The translations under genes were made by a program, and so were the position numbers. Below are positions 1 to 7,592 of a stretch of 44,460 bases of DNA, piece by piece; position 1 is the first letter of the stretch; each line of letters opens with the position of its first letter. Under the pieces are notes generated by a model. That model made no database searches and had not been told where the DNA came from. It saw only the letters and a program-made list of their open reading frames with translations. The stretch is from an uncultured bacterium (GTDB taxonomy: Bacteria > Cyanobacteriota > Vampirovibrionia > Gastranaerophilales > Gastranaerophilaceae): contig CAJMAX010000005.1 of assembly GCA_905211505.1 (NCBI GenBank), forward strand, positions 1 to 44,460, written 5' to 3'.

Positions 1-588
1 AATATTTTGATTATTATTTATAATATAATATGCCAAAGTATGACACATATTATAATCAAAAAAATTATTTCTTGCCGCATACAAATAAATATCTTTTGTT
101 GCCTTTGAAACATCTCCTTGAAGAATGGTAACATCTTTAGTATATTGATTAGGAAAAACAGTTGTATTAGCTGATCGACAATAATTAACTAGATCAATTT
201 CATCAACAATCTCAAAATCAGTTTGAATTTTTAACCAGCTAGGCAAACTTGTTGCAAATCTTCGTACTAAAGAAATAATAAAAGAATCTACGGTCAATGA
301 ACAAAATCTACTTGATAAATCTTTTGGACAGCGCTTTTTTACACGCTCACGAATATTAGAAGCAGCATCTACTTTATAACATAGTGCGAGAATCCTAAAA
401 GGAGATAAACATAATCCTGTTTGCAATAAATATGTTGCCTTTTGAGCAAGAACTTCTGTTTTGCCTGTCCCCGGTCCTGCAACAATAGCAATATTTCTGT
501 CATTAATAAGAACCGCTGTTTGCTGTTCTGGAGTTAACTTAACTCCATCAGATGGCTGCCAATTATCCCCGGATACATAACGTGTCAA
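1..588 (-). CDS. gajB: UvrD/Rep-like superfamily 1 helicase, GajB-like (3' end outside window)
   Basis: The gene runs off the left edge of the window, so only about 195 N-terminal residues are visible. A TTG start at 588 is chosen because AGGAG lies at 600-596 with good spacing, and the upstream gene ends at 602. Visible motifs are a Q-motif-like LTPEQQTAV near residue 22 and a Walker A AGPGTGKTE near residue 41. These are followed by the RILALCYKVDAASNIRERV and LTVDSFI segments typical of UvrD/Rep helicases (motifs Ia/Ib). Lying directly behind an OLD-type nuclease gene, it fits GajB, the helicase-like nucleotide-sensing subunit of the Gabija anti-phage complex. The C-terminal half cannot be checked here. 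Confidence 0.82.
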   Translation of the reverse strand, partial: MTRYVSGDNWQPSDGVKLTPEQQTAVLINDRNIAIVAGPGTGKTEVLAQKATYLLQTGLCLSPFRILALCYKVDAASNIRERVKKRCPKDLSSRFCSLTVDSFIISLVRRFATSLPSWLKIQTDFEIVDEIDLVNYCRSANTTVFPNQYTKDVTILQGDVSKATKDIYLYAARNNFFDYNMCHTLAYYIINNNQNI

Positions 589-601
589 AATATATCTCCT
601 G

Positions 602-2494
602 TCAATTTATTGAAATGTGTGATTTCTTAAGTATATCACAAGCTTTGTTAATTAGCCTATGTAAAACAGTTGGGCATTTTTGTTCAAAATCAGAAAGTTC
701 CATATTTTTTATTTTATCACAAATCAAATAGTGAGACGCAACCTTACTTTTTGTTTTAAATAAATAACGATATTTTCGTAGTAGCTCATCAGTAAAGAAA
801 TTATTTGGGGCAACATATTTTGATTCATCGCCATTTTTTCCTAGTACAGATTTCACCAATTTATCATGTTCGTCATCTTGACCATTATCAATATAAAAAT
901 CTGGAAAAGCCGTAATCATCAACATATCAAAATCCAATGGATATGAGAAAAAAACATTATGTTCTTCCAAAATTCCTTTGGTACTAGTCTTTGGCAATCC
1001 TAATTTTTCTGAAATTTCAAACAAGCGTTTTTCTCCACCTCCATAACGTCCTAAATCATAATCAAGCAAAGTAACATAAGGTATTTTCAATTCATTTAGT
1101 AGTCGCCACATATGATTTACATGTCTTCCAGCTAAAGGTACAAATGAAACAAATGATGTATCGAAATTACATGATTTTTTCTGAGCGATCACAGGTAAAA
1201 CAATTTCTTCTGAGTCGCCTTCTCCTAAGACTACCAGTTTTGAAAAATATATTTCTGGATGAGATAAAACCGCCTGATTTAGATATTTGTAATCTTCTTC
1301 ATCTTTATTTTCAGGTAGCAATATTTTACAGGAAATTGTTTTTCTGTCATTACCACAACATTCTTGTCTTAAAAAGCGTATTTGTTCAACCTTGTTTAAC
1401 CGTCTTACGACATTAGGAGAGTGAGATGTTACAATACTAATTATGGAATTAGATTTACTTTTATCCTCTAAAGCATCAATTATTCGGCTTAAATAAAAAG
1501 GAGATAAATGATTTTCGGGTTCTTCTAGTGCAAAAATAGTAAAAATAGGAGCATCATAATCTTGTTCTTTTAGTCCTGATAATTTATTATTTTCATGTTG
1601 TACCTCTATTTCATATAATGCCATTGATAGAGTTAAATAAAGTAAAGATATTTGTCCATCGCTTAGTTCATTTATATCCTTTAAATCTTCAGTTTCGGAA
1701 GGAAATAATTTTAATATCAGAGATTTTACCAAATCTTCAAATTTGTTAGAAATTATTTCAAGTTTTATATTTCCATAATGAGGTAGAGAACTATCATGAA
1801 TTTTATTCCATACATTGTTTATAGCTGTTTGTATAGATTGAACTGCTGTAATTGCATTAACTTTTTCCCCAAGCACTTTGCTGTCGTTTTCAATCGTTAA
1901 TCTATCAGTTTCTGATATATCTGCATAACGCTCTATTTTTTTTATAATACGTTTTAATTCTATATTTAAAATACTTTTAGCATTTCTTGTTGCTGGTACA
2001 TAAATAAGGTTAATTTGTCTACGTTCATGATTTTCAACTTTTATTTTTAATGGAGTTTCATCTCCAAAATCTACATCTTCGTCCGTTAAAACCCAAAATA
2101 GTGCTGATGAGACATCATCCTCATACTCATCTTCATTCCACAAGGCTTCTAGTCGCATGCGAGCTTGAAAAGTTTTATTTTTACTTTCATAAATAACTGG
2201 AGAAAAAAAAGCCAATGTTTTGACTTCGTCTTTATCGAGAAACTCAAACACAATATCAATATATAGCTGCCTATTTTGTAGATCTGTCTCTCCTGTAGCT
2301 ACATGAAAATCAGATTTAAAAATAGTTCTTTCATCTGTTGTATTTCCAAAAACCTTCTGGATTGCTTTTAGTATGGAAGTTTTTCCAGCTCCATTATTAC
2401 CGATAAGACATGTAATATCCTTTTCAAAATCAATATCAACAGGTACTTCCGAAAAACATTGAAAATTTGATATTTTCATAGATTTAATGAACAT
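602..2494 (-). CDS. gajA: OLD-family ATPase-TOPRIM endonuclease, GajA-like
   Basis: 630 aa. An N-terminal ABC/SMC-type ATPase domain carries Walker A GNNGAGKTS (about residue 33), a signature-like ELSDGQ (about 280) and Walker B FALEEPENHLSP (about 320). A C-terminal TOPRIM domain has the catalytic glutamate in VLGEGDSEE (about 425) and the DxD motif in LLDYDLGR (about 478). This is the OLD class 1 architecture. With a UvrD-like gene 13 bp downstream it matches the Gabija pair, in which GajA is the DNA-nicking subunit of the complex. The length is slightly above the roughly 580 aa of the best studied GajA. The start has AGGAG about 8 nt upstream. A stand-alone OLD nuclease is less likely given the partner. 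Confidence 0.85.
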   Translation of the reverse strand: MFIKSMKISNFQCFSEVPVDIDFEKDITCLIGNNGAGKTSILKAIQKVFGNTTDERTIFKSDFHVATGETDLQNRQLYIDIVFEFLDKDEVKTLAFFSPVIYESKNKTFQARMRLEALWNEDEYEDDVSSALFWVLTDEDVDFGDETPLKIKVENHERRQINLIYVPATRNAKSILNIELKRIIKKIERYADISETDRLTIENDSKVLGEKVNAITAVQSIQTAINNVWNKIHDSSLPHYGNIKLEIISNKFEDLVKSLILKLFPSETEDLKDINELSDGQISLLYLTLSMALYEIEVQHENNKLSGLKEQDYDAPIFTIFALEEPENHLSPFYLSRIIDALEDKSKSNSIISIVTSHSPNVVRRLNKVEQIRFLRQECCGNDRKTISCKILLPENKDEEDYKYLNQAVLSHPEIYFSKLVVLGEGDSEEIVLPVIAQKKSCNFDTSFVSFVPLAGRHVNHMWRLLNELKIPYVTLLDYDLGRYGGGEKRLFEISEKLGLPKTSTKGILEEHNVFFSYPLDFDMLMITAFPDFYIDNGQDDEHDKLVKSVLGKNGDESKYVAPNNFFTDELLRKYRYLFKTKSKVASHYLICDKIKNMELSDFEQKCPTVLHRLINKACDILKKSHISIN

Positions 2495-2528
2495 ACAAAA
2501 ACTCCTATTACTATTCCTTACAGCTTAA

Positions 2529-2556
2529 ATCATACAAATACATTATAAAGAATCAA
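2529..2556 (-). promoter_or_regulatory. Predicted promoter of the Gabija operon
   Basis: On the minus strand TTGATT (2556-2551) and TATGAT (2534-2529) are separated by 16 bp, 35 bp upstream of the GajA start. It lies in the AT-rich region shared with the divergent tRNA promoter. The assignment rests on consensus matching only. Confidence 0.4.
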
Positions 2557-2613
2557 AGTTTTTTCCTGTTTTTACGCAACAATAAAAAATATAAACAAAC
2601 AACAAAAAAGTTA

Positions 2614-2642
2614 TTGACATTCAAAAATGTACACTATATAAG
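2614..2642 (+). promoter_or_regulatory. Predicted promoter of tRNA-Thr
   Basis: A perfect TTGACA (2614-2619) is followed after 17 bp by TATAAG (2637-2642), 16 bp before the mature tRNA start. Spacing and distance fit a strong vegetative promoter for a single tRNA. Confidence 0.6.
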
Positions 2643-2657
2643 GAGTTTCAGTTGATT

Positions 2658-2733
2658 GCCAACATAGCTCAGTTGGTAGAGCTACTGATTTGTAATCAGT
2701 GGGTCGGGAGTTCGAGTCTCTCTGTTGGCACCA
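2658..2733 (+). tRNA. trnT: tRNA-Thr (anticodon UGU)
   Basis: A complete cloverleaf is visible. The acceptor arm GCCAACA (2658-2664) pairs with TGTTGGC (2723-2729), with discriminator A and an encoded CCA (2731-2733). The D-arm contains AGCTCAGTTGGTAGAGCT, the anticodon stem ACTGA/TCAGT encloses loop TTTGTAA with anticodon TGT, and the T-loop is TTCGAGT. tRNA 3' ends are frequent integration sites and this one lies between a defence operon and a prophage, but no second copy of its 3' end was found in the window. Confidence 0.97.
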
Positions 2734-2735
2734 TT

Positions 2736-2766
2736 AAACCCCTTGGTTTTCCAAGGGTTTTGTTTT
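2736..2766 (+). terminator. Intrinsic terminator of tRNA-Thr
   Basis: An AAACCCCTTGG / CCAAGGGTTT stem with a TTTT loop and one bulged C is followed by TTTGTTTT, three bases after the CCA end. The 240 bases between it and the next gene hold no convincing coding sequence. Confidence 0.8.
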
Positions 2767-3005
2767 ATCTGGGATAAATAAATTTTACCCATATATTTTT
2801 TGGGGTGAGTGAAATCTACAGACATATACTCTGAACCCATTGAAATATATATACTTTCTTTCAAATTCGTGTGAGTAGTAAAGCCATATACAAGCATAAG
2901 TTGCTTAAAAGTCATTTTTAGCATTTTATGATTGAATTTCAAGAAGACCAACTTTATGATGGGTTGTAACCAATAATTTAAAATGTTACAAAAGAAAGGA
3001 CGAAT

Positions 3006-3715
3006 ATGGCTTTTCCCACTAAAATGTATTTTTCTTTAAGTGAAGTTTCCGCAAGATGGCATAGACAAACTAAAGATGTCGAATATTGTATAGAGAATGG
3101 TCTTCTTAATGCCCATATTAAAGTTTGTTCTGTAAAACTTACTTCAAATATGCTTTTAACCAAATTCCCTCATAATTCTCAAGAAATATATGAATATACC
3201 GGTTGTAAACGTATAACGCCTGAAGATTGCCATATTTTATTTCGTCACTATAAACGGCAAGTTAGCGAATTCATTTCCAGCGATGATACCAAAAGAGAAA
3301 AATTAGTTTTTCCTGAGAAAATAACAATAAAAAAGGTAGATTTGATGATTCTTCTTTGCGATTTAAAACAATTTGAAGAAAAATACCAATTAAAATATGA
3401 AGAACAAGACCTCCCATTATGGAATAATAATGTCTCATCATCAGAAATCGCAGTCAATAATGATTGCGATTTTTTTATATTGGAAATACTCTTTATTCTT
3501 TCGGACATATCCAGGCAAAAATAATTCGAGAACTGCATAAAGCAGCACAATCTCCCAACCCTTGGCTTTTAGGAAAGAATTTGTTAATAGATAGCGGTGC
3601 AAGAACACAACATTTAAAAGATTTATTTAAATCTCATCCAATATTACCCCGGATAAAATATCGGGCAAAAGGTTATTACAGTTTGTCTTTAGAAAAGTTG
3701 TCCACAAATAGCTAA
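3006..3715 (+). CDS. Phage-type DNA-binding protein split by a -1 frameshift
   Basis: Two overlapping reading frames read as one protein. The first (3006-3524) has a typical start behind AAAGGA and an N-terminal segment resembling a helix-turn-helix (FSLSEVSARWHRQTKDVEY). The second, in the -1 frame to 3715, carries a conserved-looking C-terminal domain with FGHIQAKIIRELHKAA and GKNLLIDSG...LKDLFKSHP, which I associate with uncharacterised alphaproteobacterial prophage proteins. They join at a run of seven T (3470-3476) to give about 236 aa. The tail encoded by the first frame beyond the run looks non-conserved. The function is probably DNA binding in the early phage region. Whether this is programmed frameshifting, a real mutation or a homopolymer error cannot be told from the sequence. 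Confidence 0.55.
3470..3476 (+). promoter_or_regulatory. Candidate -1 frameshift slippery site T_TTT_TTT
   Basis: In the zero frame the bases read GAT TTT TTT ATA, so U_UUU_UUU fits the X_XXY_YYZ rule for -1 slippage. Slippage leads straight into the frame that continues to 3715. A seven-T homopolymer is also a common place for indels. Confidence 0.4.
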
Positions 3716-3903
3716 CCCTTAAAGTCTGAATTTAACTCGGACATAAATCCGACTGTTTTTCACTTATCAAAACAGTTTGAATGCTTAACTCTGTCGTATA
3801 TCCGATTTTATCATATACAGCTTCATACCTATCCGACTACAAAAAACAAAATATATTCCTCAAGATTTTGCTGTAAATGCAACAAAATTTTAAGAGGAAA
3901 ATT

Positions 3904-4128
3904 ATGACAGATGTAAATTCTAATACTTATCTGACGACAAAAGAGCTTTCTAAGCGTTGGAAAATCAATCCAAATACAATAGAGCATTGGCGCACTCAAG
4001 GATTCGGCCCTGAATTTATAAGGATTGGGCGTAAGATATTATACTCATTAGACAGTATTATCGCTTTTGAGAATAAGAGAAAAGCCCAAAATACGGCAGA
4101 AAACAAGCAATCTCAGTTATCTGCATAA
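3904..4128 (+). CDS. AlpA/excisionase-like helix-turn-helix protein
   Basis: 74 aa. The start at 3904 is preferred over an upstream ATG because AGAGGAAA sits just before it. The sequence YLTTKELSKRWKINPNTIEHW, a GFGPEFIRIGRKILYSL wing and a SIIAFE tail form the compact winged-helix (MerR/HTH_17) fold of phage excisionases and AlpA regulators. It lies 5 bp upstream of the replication-type genes and probably regulates or assists early phage functions. No integrase is present to confirm an excisionase role. Confidence 0.65.
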   Translation: MTDVNSNTYLTTKELSKRWKINPNTIEHWRTQGFGPEFIRIGRKILYSLDSIIAFENKRKAQNTAENKQSQLSA

Positions 4129-4133
4129 TTGCC

Positions 4134-4676
4134 ATGAGCGGTTGGATAAAACTTCACAGAAAAATTACAGAATGGGAATGGTATAGCGATGCAAATACCT
4201 TTCGTGTGTTTATGCACCTTTTGCTAACGGCTAATTATGAAGACAAGCGGTGGCGCAATATTGATGTAAAACGCGGTCAAATCATAACCGGCAGAATGGA
4301 GCTTGCGCAAACATTAAGGTTAAGTGAACGCCAGATACGAACGGCTTTGGATAAACTCAAAATGTCCGGTGTTATAACCATCAAAACGACCAACCAATAT
4401 TCGCTGATAACTGTTGAAAATTATAGCTGTTTTCAAAATCTTTCTGCTGAAAATGACCAACCAAAAGCCAAACAACCGACCAACCAAAAGTCCGCTGAAA
4501 GTCCATCTAATAGCCAACAAAGAGTCCGGCCAGTGTCCACGACTCAAGAAGATAAGAATTTAAAAACTAAAATATCCTCATTACATTCGGACATTTTATC
4601 AAAAAGTTCTCAAAAACCGGTTACATCAAAGAAAATGAGCTTTGCGGATTTGTTGAAATCCAAGGGGATAGCATAA
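4134..4676 (+). CDS. Phage replication-type winged-helix protein
   Basis: 180 aa. The N-terminus SGWIKLHRKITEWEWYSD is characteristic of phage replication-organiser (DnaD-like or O-like) proteins. A winged helix follows (about residues 55-85: RGQIITGRMELAQTL, LSERQIRTALDKLKMSGVI), ending in ITIKTTNQYSLITV. The C-terminal 70 residues are a low-complexity Ser/Gln/Lys linker and a short conserved end (SFADLLKSKGIA). It overlaps the next gene by one base (TAATG), so the two are probably translationally coupled. It likely binds the phage origin; the exact family is inferred. Confidence 0.6.
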   Translation: MSGWIKLHRKITEWEWYSDANTFRVFMHLLLTANYEDKRWRNIDVKRGQIITGRMELAQTLRLSERQIRTALDKLKMSGVITIKTTNQYSLITVENYSCFQNLSAENDQPKAKQPTNQKSAESPSNSQQRVRPVSTTQEDKNLKTKISSLHSDILSKSSQKPVTSKKMSFADLLKSKGIA

Positions 4677-5260
4677 TGTCAGTAGTCGATATGCTAAATA
4701 AAAAACACAAAGTTATGAATTGTGTGTTCGAAATTCTGTACGATTTGTACGGAGAGCCAGTATGGCTGAACAAACCAAAAGACGGGCAAGAACCTGAAAA
4801 AATTATTGAACAATGGATTAAGGAACTTGGGGATTATTCAGAAACCCAATTAAAGCAAGCCTGCTATAATCTTTTCAAATATAAGAAAGTGGCGACATTT
4901 CCCAAATTGGCTCATATTTTGGCAGAACTCAGCGATCAGCAAAAAGAGTGTGTTCAAAATAAATCATCTCAGACGCATTTTACCGGTGTATGCCTTGAAG
5001 TTGAATTTATGCGGCGTGATATTCGCCTCAATAAATGTAAATACACATTACCAATCTACAAGGCTGCTTTTTACTACACTATTAACGATTTACTCAAAAT
5101 CACAATCGGCGAACGAGAATATATGGAACTTGAGTATAGTTATCGTAATGATGGCTGCCAACTCCGCAGCATCCAATACCGAAAAGCTGTGGAATTAGGC
5201 TTGTTTGATAATTTTGATGAAACACTAGAAAAAATGGCAAAGGAGCGTGGTCATGGGTAA
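4676..5260 (+). CDS. Putative phage replication protein (helicase-loader-like)
   Basis: 194 aa, starting in the stop codon of the replication-organiser-like gene. The sequence is mostly helical, with EKIIEQWIKELGDYSETQLKQACYN-type segments and TFPKLAHILAELSDQQ, resembling the N-terminal region of phage helicase-loader proteins (G40P loader/DnaI-like). No Walker motif is present, so it is not an ATPase loader of DnaC type. The assignment rests on position plus weak resemblance; it could be an unrelated early protein. Confidence 0.4.
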   Translation: MSVVDMLNKKHKVMNCVFEILYDLYGEPVWLNKPKDGQEPEKIIEQWIKELGDYSETQLKQACYNLFKYKKVATFPKLAHILAELSDQQKECVQNKSSQTHFTGVCLEVEFMRRDIRLNKCKYTLPIYKAAFYYTINDLLKITIGEREYMELEYSYRNDGCQLRSIQYRKAVELGLFDNFDETLEKMAKERGHG

Positions 5261-5627
5261 AATGTCGAGAAAAGAAGTTTTAGAACGGTTTGAAGAAGCT
5301 GTTTATACGGCTAAACGATTACCACCGGTTATTATACCCGGCTGTAAAGCTGCATGGCCAGATATAATTTATACGCCTTTAGAAATTTTACAGCAGGAAA
5401 AACGTCCGATAAAACTGCGTCCCTCATCTGAGCAATTATCCAGATTAGATGAAGTTTTGAGCTGGACACCTATATTAACTGAGCTTGAAAGGAAATTGAT
5501 TTGGTACAAAGCACAGCGAAAACCGTGGAAATTCATTTGTACCGCACTGGGAATATCTAAAAGTTCCGGAAATGAAAAACTGAATAAGGCTTTGGATTAT
5601 TTAAGCGATAGGATAGAACGCTTATAA
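5253..5627 (+). CDS. DUF6362 family phage protein
   Basis: 124 aa. The ATG at 5253 is chosen because AAGGAG (5240-5245) is 7 nt upstream; the GTG at 5247 is too close. It overlaps the previous gene by 8 bp. The family signature is clear: VLERFEEAVYTAKRLPPV near the N-terminus, AAWPDIIYTPLEILQ in the middle, LSRLDEVLSW, and a C-terminal helix-turn-helix-like RKPWKFICTALGISKSSGNEKL. DUF6362 proteins occur in alphaproteobacterial prophages near replication or terminase genes; the C-terminal motif suggests sigma-like or regulatory DNA binding, but function is not established. Confidence 0.7.
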   Translation: MGKMSRKEVLERFEEAVYTAKRLPPVIIPGCKAAWPDIIYTPLEILQQEKRPIKLRPSSEQLSRLDEVLSWTPILTELERKLIWYKAQRKPWKFICTALGISKSSGNEKLNKALDYLSDRIERL

Positions 5628-5633
5628 AATAAA

Positions 5634-6425
5634 TTAAAGACTTTTTAATTCGATAGCTGAATGTTTATCTACATCATACAAAAAGATATTTTTAAATTTT
5701 GAAGTAAACTTATGATTCAGTATTTCATCTGTAAAATGACAATAATTACCTTTGGAAACTCCGGGTTTGCACACTAACAAATAACATTCATCACAATGTT
5801 TTATAAAATTATCATATTTTTGATTTTTTTTCTCAATTACATTTTGTAAAGGGGGAAACGGATTTTCTAGGCTAAAACATTCATTATTAACAAAGCACTC
5901 ATATTTTCCGTTAATATCTGGAAAACCACTGATTGAAAAGCACAAATATTCATCATCTATTTTTATCCAAGGTTTTATTAGCCGAGGAAAGTTTTTTAAT
6001 CGGTCTAAGTTATTGTCAATAATAGGCTCTATTTGAGCTTTTATTTCTTTTTCATTAAACCTGTCAATAAAGCCAGGATTATAACAAACCTCTAAAATTT
6101 GTTCCTTAGTTCTAGCCTCATATTTCCTTTTATCATATTTATCGATAATGATTGATATTGGCAATTTATGTTTATTAAGAGAATATTTACAAATTTTATT
6201 ACCCGTTGTCGCCAATGCCTGCATAGCTTTCCCGTGCTTGCTTTCGATTATAAACTGCGTTATCTCCAACCCTATCTTTTTTTCATCATTGGTCTCAAAG
6301 ATAAAATCGGGGCTTTCTGTTTCTTCAATTTTAATAATATTATGTTTTTCGTGCCATGACTTTCCTATGGACGTTTGCAAAAAACAATCTAAATATTCTT
6401 TTTCTTCTATTTTATGGTTCTTCAT
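5634..6425 (-). CDS. Putative PD-(D/E)XK-type nuclease, prophage cargo gene
   Basis: 263 aa, no family recognised with certainty. Residues 38-58 (ESPDFIFETNDEKKIGLEITQF) read as an Asp-x(n)-Glu-x-Thr/Gln arrangement like the core of restriction-endonuclease-fold nucleases. Two aromatic and cysteine-containing segments follow (CFSISGFPDING, CDECYLLVCKPG). It is the only gene on the minus strand between the early and late phage genes and is very AT-rich. It is placed like an accessory (moron) gene expressed from the prophage. Possible roles include anti-phage nuclease or lysogenic conversion; both are inference. Confidence 0.45.
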   Translation of the reverse strand: MKNHKIEEKEYLDCFLQTSIGKSWHEKHNIIKIEETESPDFIFETNDEKKIGLEITQFIIESKHGKAMQALATTGNKICKYSLNKHKLPISIIIDKYDKRKYEARTKEQILEVCYNPGFIDRFNEKEIKAQIEPIIDNNLDRLKNFPRLIKPWIKIDDEYLCFSISGFPDINGKYECFVNNECFSLENPFPPLQNVIEKKNQKYDNFIKHCDECYLLVCKPGVSKGNYCHFTDEILNHKFTSKFKNIFLYDVDKHSAIELKSL

Positions 6426-6628
6426 ATTAAAATCTATATTCTCTTATAAACTACCCAAAATGAGCCTTGTTCTTTTTTTATTGCTACATAATAATATAAA
6501 AGTCCATAAGATTCTATGATTATATTAGTTGTGTTCGGCTGTATTAAACTTTAAAAAACTTATCCGTTCTGTAATCGCATATTTTTGTATGGACATTTTC
6601 AAAAGTTTTCCGTTAATATTTAGATATG

Positions 6629-6667
6629 ATGAGAAAAGGTGTCGGAAGACATCTTCTCTCATTTTTT
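6629..6667 (+). terminator. Intrinsic terminator after the early region
   Basis: The stem ATGAGA...AGGTGTC / GACATCT...TCTCAT with loop GGAA is followed by six T. It lies 200 bp past the end of the minus-strand cargo gene and could end early transcription. Confidence 0.6.
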
Positions 6668-6700
6668 ATGTGTAAAATCTCTCCAATATTCTCTGGGTCC

Positions 6701-6765
6701 TTCTGGACTTTTGACCCTATAGGGGTGGTTCAAGCGCGGCATATTTTAAGCCGACAGCCCAAAAA
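6701..6765. other. GC-rich non-coding block upstream of the packaging genes (candidate cos or control site)
   Basis: The gene-free stretch 6426-6965 is AT-rich except here. The block contains a perfect palindrome CCCTATAGGG (6715-6724), an inverted repeat CGGC/GCCG around 6737-6754 and, just after it, two TTGACA hexamers (6772, 6781). Position ahead of ParB/terminase genes and its distinct composition would suit a cos/terminase-binding region or late promoter. Nothing in the sequence decides between them. A second hairpin (GGCG...CGCC, about 6914-6943) lies before the next gene. Confidence 0.3.
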
Positions 6766-6965
6766 TTTTGGTTGACACGGTTGACATTTTTTATCTTCTT
6801 TCTTGGATTTTCAGGCAGTTGAGTCCTATTGTTCCGACAATGCGCATAAAAAAATATTATTTTGAATCAAATATATAAAGTTATAAACCAAACTCTCTAA
6901 ACAAGTTGACAATTTTGGCGGTTTTTCTAGGAAAAACGCCATTTTGCAAATAAGGATGTAAACTA

Positions 6966-7592
6966 ATGGAAAAAGTTGAAGTAAACACAAATCTTGAATA
7001 CAGTCGCCGCAAACTGGCAGATTTAAAGGAATATGAGGGAAATGCCCGCACGCATAACAAAGAACAGATTATGCAAATTGCCAATTCCATGATGGAAAAC
7101 GGTTGGACTGCGCCAATGCTTATTGATGAAAACGATATGATTTTGGCTGGACACGGACGTAAAGCAGCCGGAGAAATGTTAGGTGTTGAAGAAGTGCCGG
7201 TTATGATTATCCGCGGTCTCAATCTGGCACAAAAAGCCCGTTTATGTATTTCTGAAAACCAAATTGCTCTGAATGCCGGTTGGGATACGAACAAATTATC
7301 AGAGCAGTTGCAGCTTATTCTTGATGATGGTTTGGATTTGGAAATTACCGGTTTTAATGATGATTTTCTCAACGATATTCTAAAACTGGATAATGACAAT
7401 GAACTGCTTGACCCTCTGGAGGGAGAGAAAGAAGAGAAGGTTCAGGCCAATAAGTTTTTATCATTTGGCAGTTATAAAATTCATATTTCGGAAGAGGAAT
7501 ACCAGAGTTTGGTGGATGCTTATGAGAATTTTGTAAAGGAAAACGGTGTCCGTTATGGTTTTGTAGCAAAGGTATTGTTACCCCAATGTTAG
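6966..7592 (+). CDS. ParB-like nuclease-domain phage protein
   Basis: 208 aa. An N-terminal ParB/Spo0J-like domain (about residues 12-95) is visible from LADLKEYEGNARTH, the conserved AGHGRKAAGEMLG and VPVMIIRGL. A helical region with RLCISENQIALNAGWD, typical of phage-encoded ParB-domain proteins, follows. The C-terminal 60 residues are unlike ParB. It precedes a second ParB-domain gene, which it overlaps by 7 bp, and then terminase, an arrangement common in tailed prophages. The role is probably in DNA modification, CTP-binding or packaging rather than partition. Confidence 0.75.
   Translation: MEKVEVNTNLEYSRRKLADLKEYEGNARTHNKEQIMQIANSMMENGWTAPMLIDENDMILAGHGRKAAGEMLGVEEVPVMIIRGLNLAQKARLCISENQIALNAGWDTNKLSEQLQLILDDGLDLEITGFNDDFLNDILKLDNDNELLDPLEGEKEEKVQANKFLSFGSYKIHISEEEYQSLVDAYENFVKENGVRYGFVAKVLLPQC

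Noticed and set aside
2682..2951. Minus-strand frame over the tRNA
   Set aside because: It reads through tRNA-Thr and its terminator; no family or ribosome site. A shadow.
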